DNA of 10,312 nucleotides from an uncultured bacterium (lineage in GTDB: Bacteria > Gemmatimonadota > Gemmatimonadetes > Longimicrobiales > RSA9), in assembly GCA_937995995.1 (NCBI GenBank), contig CALKIP010000096.1, positions 1 to 10,312 on the forward strand, written 5' to 3'. Below, piece by piece: positions 1-5,100 of the stretch; within the stretch, counting starts at the first letter, position 1; each line of letters starts with the position of its first letter. A program made the translations under genes and the position numbers. The notes beneath the pieces are model-generated. The model was not told the origin of the DNA and searched no databases. It saw nothing but the letters and a program-made list of their open reading frames with translations.

Positions 1-2
1 AA

Positions 3-473
3 TCGATGGGGGAACTCTCCGGGCGCGGCGAGCTGAACACCACCGTGGCCGGTGCGGAGATCACGGTCGACTGGGGCCGCCCGCTGAAGCGCGGCCGCGC
101 GATCTTCGGCGCCCTCGTCCCCTGGAACGAGGTGTGGAGGACAGGGGCGAATCAGGCCACGCATTTCTCGACCAGCCACGACCTCCAGGCCGGTGGTGCG
201 ACGATCCCGGCCGGGACGTACACGCTCTTCTCCATCCCGCGCCCGGACAGTTGGACGCTCCTGGTGAATCAGCGCACGCAGATCAACGGCCAGTCCTACG
301 ACCCTGAGGCGGACCTGGTGCGACTGGAGATGCAGACCCGCACCCTCGAAGAGACCGTCGAGCCGTTCACGATCCTGGTCGAGGAAACCGAAGATGGCGG
401 CGTTCTCCGTCTGCGCTGGGACCAGACGGAGGCATATCTGCCGTTCTCCGTGGTGGCGGAGGATAGGGGATAG
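3..473 (+). CDS. DUF2911 domain-containing protein (5' end outside the window)
   Basis: The protein matches the DUF2911 family, whose biochemical role is not established; members are often exported. Counting from the Met at base 6, the family signatures are a WGRPLKRGRAIFG segment (about residues 23-35), VPWNEVWRTGANQATHF (38-54) and IPAGTYTLFSIP (67-78), followed by a beta-rich C-terminal half ending at about residue 155. The reading frame stays open to the window edge, no ribosome binding site precedes the Met, and family members normally carry extra N-terminal sequence such as a signal peptide. The real start is therefore probably upstream and the gene is partial here. The last codons and the TAG stop lie inside a degenerate purine-rich 7-bp repeat. 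The next gene is convergent, and a long hairpin lies between them. The family call is firm; the function is unknown. Confidence 0.85.
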   Translation, partial: SMGELSGRGELNTTVAGAEITVDWGRPLKRGRAIFGALVPWNEVWRTGANQATHFSTSHDLQAGGATIPAGTYTLFSIPRPDSWTLLVNQRTQINGQSYDPEADLVRLEMQTRTLEETVEPFTILVEETEDGGVLRLRWDQTEAYLPFSVVAEDRG

Positions 474-487
474 AGGAAGGGGACAGG
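461..487. repeat. Degenerate 7-bp purine-rich tandem repeat over the stop codon
   Basis: The bases read GGATAGG, GGATAGA, GGAAGG (one base short) and GGACAGG, fitting an RRWYAGG-like consensus. The repeat spans the last codons and TAG stop of the DUF2911 gene. The units resemble the heptamers at 10150-10219 (AATCAGG to GGTCAGG). It is short and imperfect, so chance in purine-rich DNA is possible. Confidence 0.4.
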
Positions 488-559
488 GGAAAGCCCACGG
501 AAGGTCCCGATAGCACCGGATGGTGCTACCAATGGCCCTCCGTGGGCTTTCGCTTGTCC
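481..559. terminator. Long hairpin between convergent genes, probable bidirectional terminator
   Basis: A perfect 12-bp inverted repeat (AAAGCCCACGGA at 490-501, TCCGTGGGCTTT at 539-550) continues inward through GGTC/GGCC with one wobble pair. It is capped by a 7-bp stem TAGCACC (511-517) / GGTGCTA (522-528) with a GGAT loop. An outer GGACA/TGTCC pair (481-485, 555-559) can extend it. Stems in both directions end in TTT only, so the U-tract is weak, but the position between converging ORFs (stops at 473 and 590) fits a shared terminator. Confidence 0.6.
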
Positions 560-589
560 GCCCAACCGATGCGGACGCGCCCTTGGCGT

Positions 590-1129
590 CTAGAACCCGT
601 CGTCGTGGGGGATGGCGCCGTCGCGTGCGACCTGCGCCGCCTCCTCGCCGAAGACCAGCCCGCTCCCCGCGGCCTGGGCGGCCAGGGCTTCGCGCATCTG
701 TGCGATCTCCTGGTCGGTCCTCCCCGCTGCGCGCAGCTTGCGGTCCATCTCGACCCGCTTGACCGCGGCCTTCAGCGTGCCGAGCGCGAGCGTTGCGCAA
801 CGTGGGCGCGAGCCCACGATGTCGCGGCCGAGGACGTTGATCATGTCCTCATAGGAGAGCGCGGCCACCTCCTCGAAGGTCGGCTTCTTCTTGTTGATGC
901 GCTCGGCCAGGATCGATGCCGCGGCCTGGCTCACGGTACACCCCTCGCCCTCGAACTTCATCTCCTGTCCGCGCGCCTCTCCCGGCTCCGCCTTCAGGTG
1001 GATCGTGACGACATCGCCGCAGCCGGGGTTGCCACCCGGCATCCGTGCGTCGGCGTCCTCTAGCGCGCCGTAGTGCCGCGGCCGCTTCGAGTGGTCGACG
1101 AGAAGCGCCACGCGTGTCTGTCTATCCAT
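590..1129 (-). CDS. sufU: SufU/IscU-like iron-sulfur cluster assembly scaffold
   Basis: This is a U-type scaffold of about 179 residues on which Fe-S clusters are assembled, or which passes persulfide sulfur to the SUF system, in the cytoplasm. The three cysteines and the aspartate of the family are present: GNPGCGD (Cys37, Asp39), FEGEGCTVSQAAAS (Cys64) and RPRCATLALGTL (Cys111). The spacing between the second and third cysteines is long, as in SufU rather than IscU. About 45 residues after the last cysteine form an extra charged, probably helical tail ending in HDDGF, longer than I expect for the family. The ATG at 1129 has an AGGAAGG ribosome binding site just upstream. It lies 18 nt after the sulfurtransferase gene on the same strand, suggesting co-transcription and sulfur hand-over. 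No sufS or sufBCD is visible. Whether it is a true scaffold or a sulfur carrier cannot be told from sequence. Confidence 0.88.
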   Translation of the reverse strand: MDRQTRVALLVDHSKRPRHYGALEDADARMPGGNPGCGDVVTIHLKAEPGEARGQEMKFEGEGCTVSQAAASILAERINKKKPTFEEVAALSYEDMINVLGRDIVGSRPRCATLALGTLKAAVKRVEMDRKLRAAGRTDQEIAQMREALAAQAAGSGLVFGEEAAQVARDGAIPHDDGF

Positions 1130-1147
1130 CGCTCACCTTCCTCTCAT

Positions 1148-2038
1148 TTACTTCTCCACCGGCGCGCCCACCAGGTTGCCCCACTCCGACCACGAGCCGT
1201 CGTAGTTGCGTACCCGCTCGAAGCCGAGCAGGTAGCTCAGCACGAACCAGGTGTGGCTCGAGCGCTCGCCGATCCGGCAGTAGACGACGACATCGTCGTC
1301 ACGCTCGAGCATCTGCTCCTCCTGGTAGATCGCGCGCAGCTCGTCGGCCGGACGGAAGGTGTGCGTGGCCGGATCGACCGCACGCGCCCACGGCACGTTG
1401 CGCGCACCCGGGATGTGGCCTCCGCGCAGCGCGCCCTCGTTCGGGTATTCGGGCATGTGCAGCCGCTCGCCACGGTACTCCTCGGGGCTGCGCACGTCGA
1501 CCATCGGCCCGCCGGCCTCCAGGTGAGCGAAGACGTCGTCGCGGAAGGCGCGGATCGTCGCATCGTCACGCGCCTCGATGCGGATGTTGCCCTCCGGGTA
1601 CTCGGGCACCTCCGTCGTCATCTCGCGGCCCTCCTGCTCCCAGCGCGCACGGCCGCCGTCCATGAGCTTCAGGTTCTCCACGCCGAAGAGGCGGAAGACC
1701 CAGAAGGCGTACGCCGCCCACCAGTTGTTGTTGTCGCCATAGAAGACGATCGTCGTGTCCTCGTCGATCCCCTTCGAGCGCAGGAGCGCCTGGAAGCGCT
1801 CGGCATCGATGTAATCGCGAGTGACCGGATCGTTCAGATCCGCCACCCAGTCGATCTTCACCGCGCCCGGGATGTGGCCGATCTCGTAGAGGAGCACGTC
1901 CTCGTCCGACTCGACCAGCCGCACCTTGGGATCGTTCAGGCGCTCGGCGACCCACTCCGTAGAAACCAGCGCCTCGGGGTGCGCGTAGCCACGCTGCTCG
2001 ATCGGCTGGACCGCAGGTGCATCCGTCTTGTTCGCCAT
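1148..2038 (-). CDS. Thiosulfate/3-mercaptopyruvate sulfurtransferase (tandem rhodanese, CysA2/SseA-like)
   Basis: This is a cytoplasmic enzyme of about 296 residues with two rhodanese domains. It moves sulfane sulfur from a donor such as thiosulfate or 3-mercaptopyruvate onto an acceptor through a cysteine persulfide. The N-terminal domain (about 25-140) lacks the catalytic cysteine and carries YGDNNNWWAAYAFWVF. The C-terminal domain (about 165-290) has the active loop CRIGER with Cys254, followed by SSHTWFVL and NYDGSWSEWGN, which closely resembles the mycobacterial CysA2 type. The donor specificity is not settled by the loop. I chose the ATG at 2038 because GGAGAGGA lies about 8 nt upstream and homology starts soon after; a longer in-frame ORF to 2248 would run through the terminator stem. 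It is the first gene of an operon with the SufU gene and follows a putative cysteine attenuator. Confidence 0.9.
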   Translation of the reverse strand: MANKTDAPAVQPIEQRGYAHPEALVSTEWVAERLNDPKVRLVESDEDVLLYEIGHIPGAVKIDWVADLNDPVTRDYIDAERFQALLRSKGIDEDTTIVFYGDNNNWWAAYAFWVFRLFGVENLKLMDGGRARWEQEGREMTTEVPEYPEGNIRIEARDDATIRAFRDDVFAHLEAGGPMVDVRSPEEYRGERLHMPEYPNEGALRGGHIPGARNVPWARAVDPATHTFRPADELRAIYQEEQMLERDDDVVVYCRIGERSSHTWFVLSYLLGFERVRNYDGSWSEWGNLVGAPVEK

Positions 2039-2065
2039 CTTCTGTCCTCTCCGTCTAAGGGTTCG

Positions 2066-2097
2066 GCGCCCGCAGGGACGGGCGCACGGATTCGTGC
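2066..2097 (-). other. Two overlapping small hairpins in the sulfurtransferase 5' leader
   Basis: Between the attenuator terminator and the ribosome binding site, GCGCCCG (2066-2072) and CGGGCGC (2079-2085) can form a 7-bp stem with a 6-nt loop. GCACG (2084-2088) and CGTGC (2093-2097) can form a 5-bp stem. The two share bases 2084-2085. They could tune translation or mRNA stability; no function is shown. Confidence 0.3.
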
Positions 2098-2114
2098 TGC
2101 CTTCGACGACCCAC

Positions 2115-2160
2115 AAAAAAAGACCGGTCGTGGCCCCTCCAGCGGGGACCGCGACCGGTC
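2115..2160 (-). terminator. Intrinsic terminator in the leader of the sulfurtransferase operon (putative attenuator)
   Basis: Reading the minus strand, GACCGGTCG (2160-2152) pairs perfectly with CGACCGGTC (2130-2122). An inner CGGTCCCC arm (2151-2144) pairs partly with GGGGCC, and the structure is followed at once by seven T residues (2121-2115). This is the strongest classical rho-independent terminator in the window. It lies about 75 nt upstream of the sulfurtransferase ATG and about 170 nt after the predicted transcription start, so it would stop transcripts before the operon unless antitermination occurs. It could alternatively end a transcript from the dinB-like gene, but that stop codon is more than 400 nt away and a new promoter lies between. 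Confidence 0.8.
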
Positions 2161-2190
2161 GCGGCGGTGCAAGTCTATCCAGACCCGATG

Positions 2191-2313
2191 CTACGCCACG
2201 CCCGCTCCCCGGCCCCCCGGAAGGGCCGACGTACAGACGCAACGACACACCCGCGCGACGGGACGGCTCGCGCCACCCGCACGGGGGATCGTCATTCTCG
2301 GTCCGGTGAACAT
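2191..2313 (-). CDS. Putative cysteine-rich leader peptide of the sulfurtransferase-SufU operon
   Basis: This is an unlisted small ORF of 40 codons with ATG at 2313 and TAG at 2193-2191. A GGAG Shine-Dalgarno lies 9 nt before the ATG, and the predicted transcription start is about 16 nt upstream. The peptide is arginine- and glycine-rich and contains RVCRCVCTS, with Cys23, Cys25 and Cys27 encoded by TGT, TGC and TGT (2247-2245, 2241-2239, 2235-2233). A cluster of cysteine codons just before a terminator and a sulfur-metabolism operon is the arrangement expected of a cysteine-responsive attenuator, as described for short polycysteine leader ORFs in mycobacteria. The peptide itself shows no domain and probably acts only by being translated. 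Conservation in relatives has not been checked, and a chance ORF in GC-rich DNA remains possible. Confidence 0.5.
   Translation of the reverse strand: MFTGPRMTIPRAGGASRPVARVCRCVCTSALPGGRGAGVA
2210..2228 (-). promoter_or_regulatory. Possible pause/antiterminator switch segment
   Basis: On the minus strand CGGCCC (2228-2223) can pair with GGGCCG (2215-2210) as a hairpin starting just after the last cysteine codon. Alternatively GGGGGCCG (2217-2210) can pair over 8 bp, with one G-U, with CGGUCCCC (2151-2144) in the 5' arm of the terminator. A ribosome halted at the cysteine codons would cover the first strand and favour the second pairing. The pairing was found by eye and not by energy calculation. 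Confidence 0.35.
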
Positions 2314-2335
2314 GCGTTCGTGCTCCATTCGTCGC

Positions 2336-2364
2336 ATGCTAGCGTCCGCCGGCCAGGCGGTCAA
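2336..2364 (-). promoter_or_regulatory. Sigma70-like promoter for the sulfurtransferase-SufU leader transcript
   Basis: On the minus strand TTGACC (2364-2359) and TAGCAT (2341-2336) are separated by exactly 17 bases. The predicted start point is near 2329, about 16 nt before the leader ORF. Both hexamers are close to the TTGACA/TATAAT consensus, which is notable in such GC-rich DNA. Confidence 0.6.
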
Positions 2365-2368
2365 GGAA

Positions 2369-2393
2369 ATCGACCCCTTCTCGGATCGACCCC
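2369..2393. repeat. Direct repeat just upstream of the -35 box, possible activator site
   Basis: The 9-mer ATCGACCCC occurs at 2369-2377 and again at 2385-2393, a spacing of 16 bp, ending 4 bp from the -35 hexamer of the leader promoter. Two near-helical-period copies beside a -35 box suit an activator binding as a direct-repeat dimer, but no regulator is identified. Confidence 0.3.
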
Positions 2394-2578
2394 CTCGCCC
2401 GGCGTGTCCCTCAGCGCCTATCCTGGCCCTACCCGCTCCAAGTCGGTCGCCTGGTTAATACCCCCCGCCGATTGCCCGGGTCCGCGCCAACGCCATTCCA
2501 CTCCATTCCGCCCGGCGGTTGATGAGGCGATGGAGCGATTCGGTAATGGACGTGACCCGGTGATGGGCATGCACCTGG
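2394..2578. other. Intergenic stretch with no recognised gene
   Basis: This is the remainder of the 540-bp gap between the sulfurtransferase gene and the dinB-like gene. I see no ORF with a plausible ribosome binding site, no structured RNA family that I recognise and no convincing terminator for the dinB-like gene. A plus-strand ORF crossing it (2167-2589) has low-complexity, arginine- and proline-rich content and no coding signature. Confidence 0.4.
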
Positions 2579-3085
2579 TCAACCCGTAACGACCTTCGCC
2601 GTCGTAATGATCTGTCCGGTGTGGCGTGTCACGTGCTCGGCGGCGTGATAGAGGAGGCCGAGCACCGTGCTGGGGAGTTGTTTGCGGCCCACGCCACGCG
2701 GTTCGAGAAGCGATGCCTGAGGCGTCGCGCGGACCTGCTCCAGTGCGGCTTCGATCGCGGCACGGGCTTCGTCGACGAGGCGGTCGACCTCCGCCGGCCG
2801 CTCGCCCGGCTCCCCCTCCGTCCGAAGGAACTGCATCTGCTCCTCGCTCAGCATCTCGCCCCGGGCGTAGGTGAGCAGCCGGTCCAGTACCCCGGCGATG
2901 TGGCGCAGGTGGAACCCGATCGGGGCCGCGCCACCCGGGCGAGCCCAGAGTTCATCGGTGCCGAGCCCCGTCGTCGCGCGCTCCAGATCCTCGCGTGCCT
3001 GCACGAGTGCGTGCGCGACCGGCATGAGGTAGGGGTCCACGCCCTCGAGCGGGCCTCGAAGCCATGCTTCCGGTGTATTGCTCAT
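2579..3085 (-). CDS. DinB-family (four-helix-bundle) protein, possible thiol-linked metalloenzyme
   Basis: This protein of 168 residues fits the DinB/YfiT-like four-helix bundle superfamily. Members bind a divalent metal through three histidines, and several act as transferases or isomerases using bacillithiol, mycothiol or glutathione; most are uncharacterised. The candidate histidines are GFHLRHIAG (His59, His62) in the helix-2 region and YHAAEHVTRHTGQI (His147, His151, His155) near the C-terminus, the latter being the usual H-x-x-x-H-x-x-x-H-x-GQI signature. The start at 3085 is chosen over an upstream in-frame ATG at 3184 because GGAG lies about 8 nt before it and the extra 33 residues look non-coding. 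It is transcribed divergently from the copper protein gene. The substrate cannot be inferred from the neighbours. Confidence 0.8.
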   Translation of the reverse strand: MSNTPEAWLRGPLEGVDPYLMPVAHALVQAREDLERATTGLGTDELWARPGGAAPIGFHLRHIAGVLDRLLTYARGEMLSEEQMQFLRTEGEPGERPAEVDRLVDEARAAIEAALEQVRATPQASLLEPRGVGRKQLPSTVLGLLYHAAEHVTRHTGQIITTAKVVTG

Positions 3086-3161
3086 TTCCCACTCCGGTCG
3101 TACTGTGTGCGAAAACATCCGGATCCCGAGTGGCCGGTACCGGGTGCCACCCGCCTTCCTC

Positions 3162-3192
3162 ATCATAAACCCGGTGCACTCCACTCGCGAGT
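3162..3192 (-). promoter_or_regulatory. Possible promoter and operator of the dinB-like gene
   Basis: On the minus strand TATGAT (3167-3162) is a good -10 hexamer about 75 nt upstream of the ATG at 3085. No TTGACA-like -35 is found, but the perfect 10-bp palindrome ACTCGCGAGT (3183-3192) sits where a -35 would be, which fits a regulator-dependent promoter. The evidence is weak. Confidence 0.3.
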
Positions 3193-3230
3193 CACTTCGG
3201 CCGGACCACGGGCCGAGTCCCAGTCATATG

Positions 3231-3242
3231 CTCACGCGTGAG
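3231..3242. promoter_or_regulatory. Perfect 12-bp palindrome, possible operator for the nirK-like/mrp unit
   Basis: CTCACGCGTGAG is a perfect palindrome about 70 bp upstream of the copper protein start, in the divergent intergenic region. A 6-bp inverted repeat TCGGCC (3197-3202) / GGCCGA (3211-3216) lies just before it. It matches no FNR- or NsrR-type consensus that I know, so any regulator is unnamed. Confidence 0.3.
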
Positions 3243-3312
3243 AATCGGACACGCACATCCGGTCTGATCGGCGCCCCGTGCCTTGTGAACTCTCCACCAG
3301 AGGCGAGAATCG

Positions 3313-4425
3313 ATGAACCCGATCCCCCCCGTGAAACGGCTTTCGGACCTCCTCTCGGGCGTGACAGGGCGGTTGAGCCGCCGCCGGTTTCTCACGCGAG
3401 TGCCGCTGGTTGCCGCGGCGGCCGCGGCCTGCGCCCAGCCGGAGCCAGTTGAGCAGCAGAGAGGACAGGTGCCGCCCAGGGAGACCGGCACCATCAACAG
3501 TGACAGCCGGCTCGACACGGCACTCGTGGACCCGCACGGGCATGCAGGCTCGCTCACCGGGGCCGTCCGACAGGCCGCGGAGGTGCCGTACAGGCGGTAC
3601 GACCCGACCCTGCCACCGCTCCCCGACCGGCGCACGCATCAAATCCATTGGCGCTCCCAGGAGATACCGGTCCGGATCAGCCCCAACCTCACGGTCGCTG
3701 CGTGGGTGTTCGAAGGCGACGTGCCCGGCCCGATCCTCCACGTGCGGCAGGGCGACACCGTCGAGTTCACGCTGACCAACGAGGGCGACGTCCCGCACTC
3801 GATGGACTTCCACTCCGCACAGGTGAATCCGGAGACGGCGTTCCGCTCCGTGCCGAAGGGAGAATCGGTCACCTTCACCTTCCAGCCGCGCTACGCGGGC
3901 GCCTTCATGTATCATTGCGGCACCGCGCCGGTGCTCATGCACCTCGGCACTGGCATGTACGGCGCCATGATCGTCTCGCCACCCGATCCGCTCCCGCCGG
4001 CGAAGGAGTTCGTCCTCGTACACAGCGAATACTACCTGGAGGACGAATCCGACGGCATCGTCGAGTTCAGCTACAGGAAGATGTCGCAGGAAATCCCGGA
4101 CTACGTGGTCTTCAACGGGCGTCCGGACCAGTACGTGCGGGAGCCCATCCAGGTCCAGGTGGGCGACCGCGTACGATTCTACGTGGTGAGCGCCGGCCCG
4201 ACGTACGGGTGCAGCTTCCACGTCGTCGGAGAGCAGTTCGACGAGGTCTATCTCGGCGCGCCGCCACACAACCCCATCGTGGGCGTACAGACCTTCAACG
4301 TGCCCGCCGGTGGCGGGATGGTCTTCGACCTGATCGCCGATGTGCCGGGCAAGTTCCCGTTCGTCAATCACGCCTTCGGCCACGGTCAGAAGGGCGCCAT
4401 CGGGATTCTCGAAGTGCTGGAGTAG
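3313..4425 (+). CDS. NirK-like two-domain copper nitrite reductase / multicopper oxidase, Tat-exported
   Basis: This protein of 370 residues has two cupredoxin domains and would act outside the cytoplasmic membrane. The N-terminus has a twin-arginine motif (RLSRRRFLTR, 20-29), a hydrophobic alanine-rich stretch and Cys40, so it may be Tat-secreted and perhaps lipidated, though the -3 residue is not a typical lipobox residue. By recalled alignment with NirK, the type 1 copper ligands are His162, Cys202, His210 and Met215 (PHSMDFH, YHCGTAPVLMHLGTGM). The type 2 ligands are His167, His201 and His353 (FVNHAFGHG), and the catalytic Asp and His would be Asp165 and His303. This fits nitrite reduction to NO, although relatives are also annotated as plain multicopper oxidases. 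The ATG is preceded by AGAGG. MrpF follows after 21 nt, so it probably heads the mrp transcript. Confidence 0.85.
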   Translation: MNPIPPVKRLSDLLSGVTGRLSRRRFLTRVPLVAAAAAACAQPEPVEQQRGQVPPRETGTINSDSRLDTALVDPHGHAGSLTGAVRQAAEVPYRRYDPTLPPLPDRRTHQIHWRSQEIPVRISPNLTVAAWVFEGDVPGPILHVRQGDTVEFTLTNEGDVPHSMDFHSAQVNPETAFRSVPKGESVTFTFQPRYAGAFMYHCGTAPVLMHLGTGMYGAMIVSPPDPLPPAKEFVLVHSEYYLEDESDGIVEFSYRKMSQEIPDYVVFNGRPDQYVREPIQVQVGDRVRFYVVSAGPTYGCSFHVVGEQFDEVYLGAPPHNPIVGVQTFNVPAGGGMVFDLIADVPGKFPFVNHAFGHGQKGAIGILEVLE

Positions 4426-4446
4426 CATCCGAACGGAGGCAACCGC

Positions 4447-4743
4447 GTGATCGCTGAGGTGGCCCGGTTCGCTCTCGGCGCGCTGCTGCTCGCGATCGCA
4501 CTGGTATTCGTACGGCTGGTGCGGGGACCGACCCTGCCCGACCGCGTCGTGGCACTCGACACGATCGCGATCATCGCGGTCGCCTTCCTGGCCGTTTTCG
4601 CCATCGCCTCCGGCCGGCCTGCCTACCTGGACGCCGCGATCACGCTCGCACTCGTCGCGTTCCTGGCGACCCTTGCCTTCGCGCGCTACACCGAGCGCTC
4701 GGCGGAGGAGCGAAAGGAGGTGGAGCGATCGCCACCGTCGTGA
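4447..4743 (+). CDS. mrpF: Na+/H+ antiporter subunit F (MrpF/MnhF/PhaF)
   Basis: This is a small membrane subunit of 98 residues of the multisubunit cation/proton antiporter. Three hydrophobic segments are visible (about 5-25, 37-56 and 61-81), and the family signature VRGPTLPDRVVALDTI occupies residues 25-40, with a conserved YLDAAI near residue 60. A charged tail of about 17 residues follows the last helix. The start is GTG at 4447, supported by GGAGG at 4436-4440. Its stop overlaps the usual GTG start of mrpG by four bases. The gene stands first among the mrp genes here, although F is near the end in the classical ABCDEFG order. Confidence 0.92.
   Translation: MIAEVARFALGALLLAIALVFVRLVRGPTLPDRVVALDTIAIIAVAFLAVFAIASGRPAYLDAAITLALVAFLATLAFARYTERSAEERKEVERSPPS
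4713..4742 (+). promoter_or_regulatory. Shine-Dalgarno that raises doubt about the mrpG start
   Basis: AAAGGAGG at 4713-4720 is the strongest ribosome binding site in the mrp locus. It lies 19 nt before the conventional GTG start at 4740 but only 7 nt before an in-frame ATC at 4728 (ATC GCC ACC GTC GTG). Either the GTG is used by termination-reinitiation after mrpF, or initiation occurs at a rare AUC codon. Confidence 0.45.
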
Positions 4744-5099
4744 GCGGAATCCTCCTGCTGTCCGGTGTCGCCTTCGTGTTGATCGCGGCACTGGGCGTAC
4801 TGCGCATGCCCGACCTCCTCATGCGGATGCACGCCGCGACCAAGGCGGGCACGCTCGGCATCGGCCTGATCCTGGCCGCCGTCGGCGTCCACTTCGGTGA
4901 TGCGGAGATCGCGATACGGGCGGCGGTCGCGGCGATCTTCCTCGTGCTCACCGCACCGGTCGCCGCCCACGTGATCGGGCGCACGGGGTATCGGACCGGC
5001 GTCCGTCTCTGGGAGCGGACGCTGGTCGACGAGTTGCGCGACCAGTCCCGCGCTGCCCACCGGGCCGACCCCTCGACAACACCTCCACGGGACGACTGA
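4740..5099 (+). CDS. mrpG: Na+/H+ antiporter subunit G (MrpG/MnhG/PhaG)
   Basis: This is a membrane subunit of 119 residues with three hydrophobic segments (about 2-20, 36-52 and 58-80). The family signature GVLRMPDLLMRMHAATKAGTLG begins at residue 19. MrpG is needed for assembly or function of the Mrp complex rather than carrying an obvious transport channel itself. The last 35 residues are hydrophilic and probably cytoplasmic. The start is taken as GTG at 4740, which overlaps the mrpF stop by four bases; a better-spaced but non-canonical ATC lies four codons upstream. The mrpAB ATG follows one base after the stop. Confidence 0.9.
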   Translation: MSGILLLSGVAFVLIAALGVLRMPDLLMRMHAATKAGTLGIGLILAAVGVHFGDAEIAIRAAVAAIFLVLTAPVAAHVIGRTGYRTGVRLWERTLVDELRDQSRAAHRADPSTTPPRDD

Positions 5100-5100
5100 A

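Noticed and set aside
502..538. T-box-like GGTGCTACC element inside the long hairpin
   Set aside because: It lies between convergent gene ends with no downstream gene on the same strand, and the flanking specifier and antiterminator features are absent.
2039..2248. 70-residue N-terminal extension of the sulfurtransferase
   Set aside because: It would be encoded by the terminator stem and T-tract, while the ATG at 2038 has a good ribosome binding site and homology starts there.
2039..2335. Known riboswitch (SAM, TPP, cobalamin, T-box or Moco) in the sulfurtransferase leader
   Set aside because: None of the conserved core sequences I know for these classes is visible; a leader-peptide attenuator explains the layout better.
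1073..2458. 461-codon plus-strand ORF opposite the sulfurtransferase
   Set aside because: No recognisable domain and it crosses the leader terminator and promoter; the rhodanese frame has complete family motifs.
3232..4791. 519-codon minus-strand ORF opposite the copper protein and mrpF
   Set aside because: Low-complexity Arg/His/Glu/Asp-rich product with no family signature, opposite genes with clear catalytic motifs; typical of GC-rich antisense frames.
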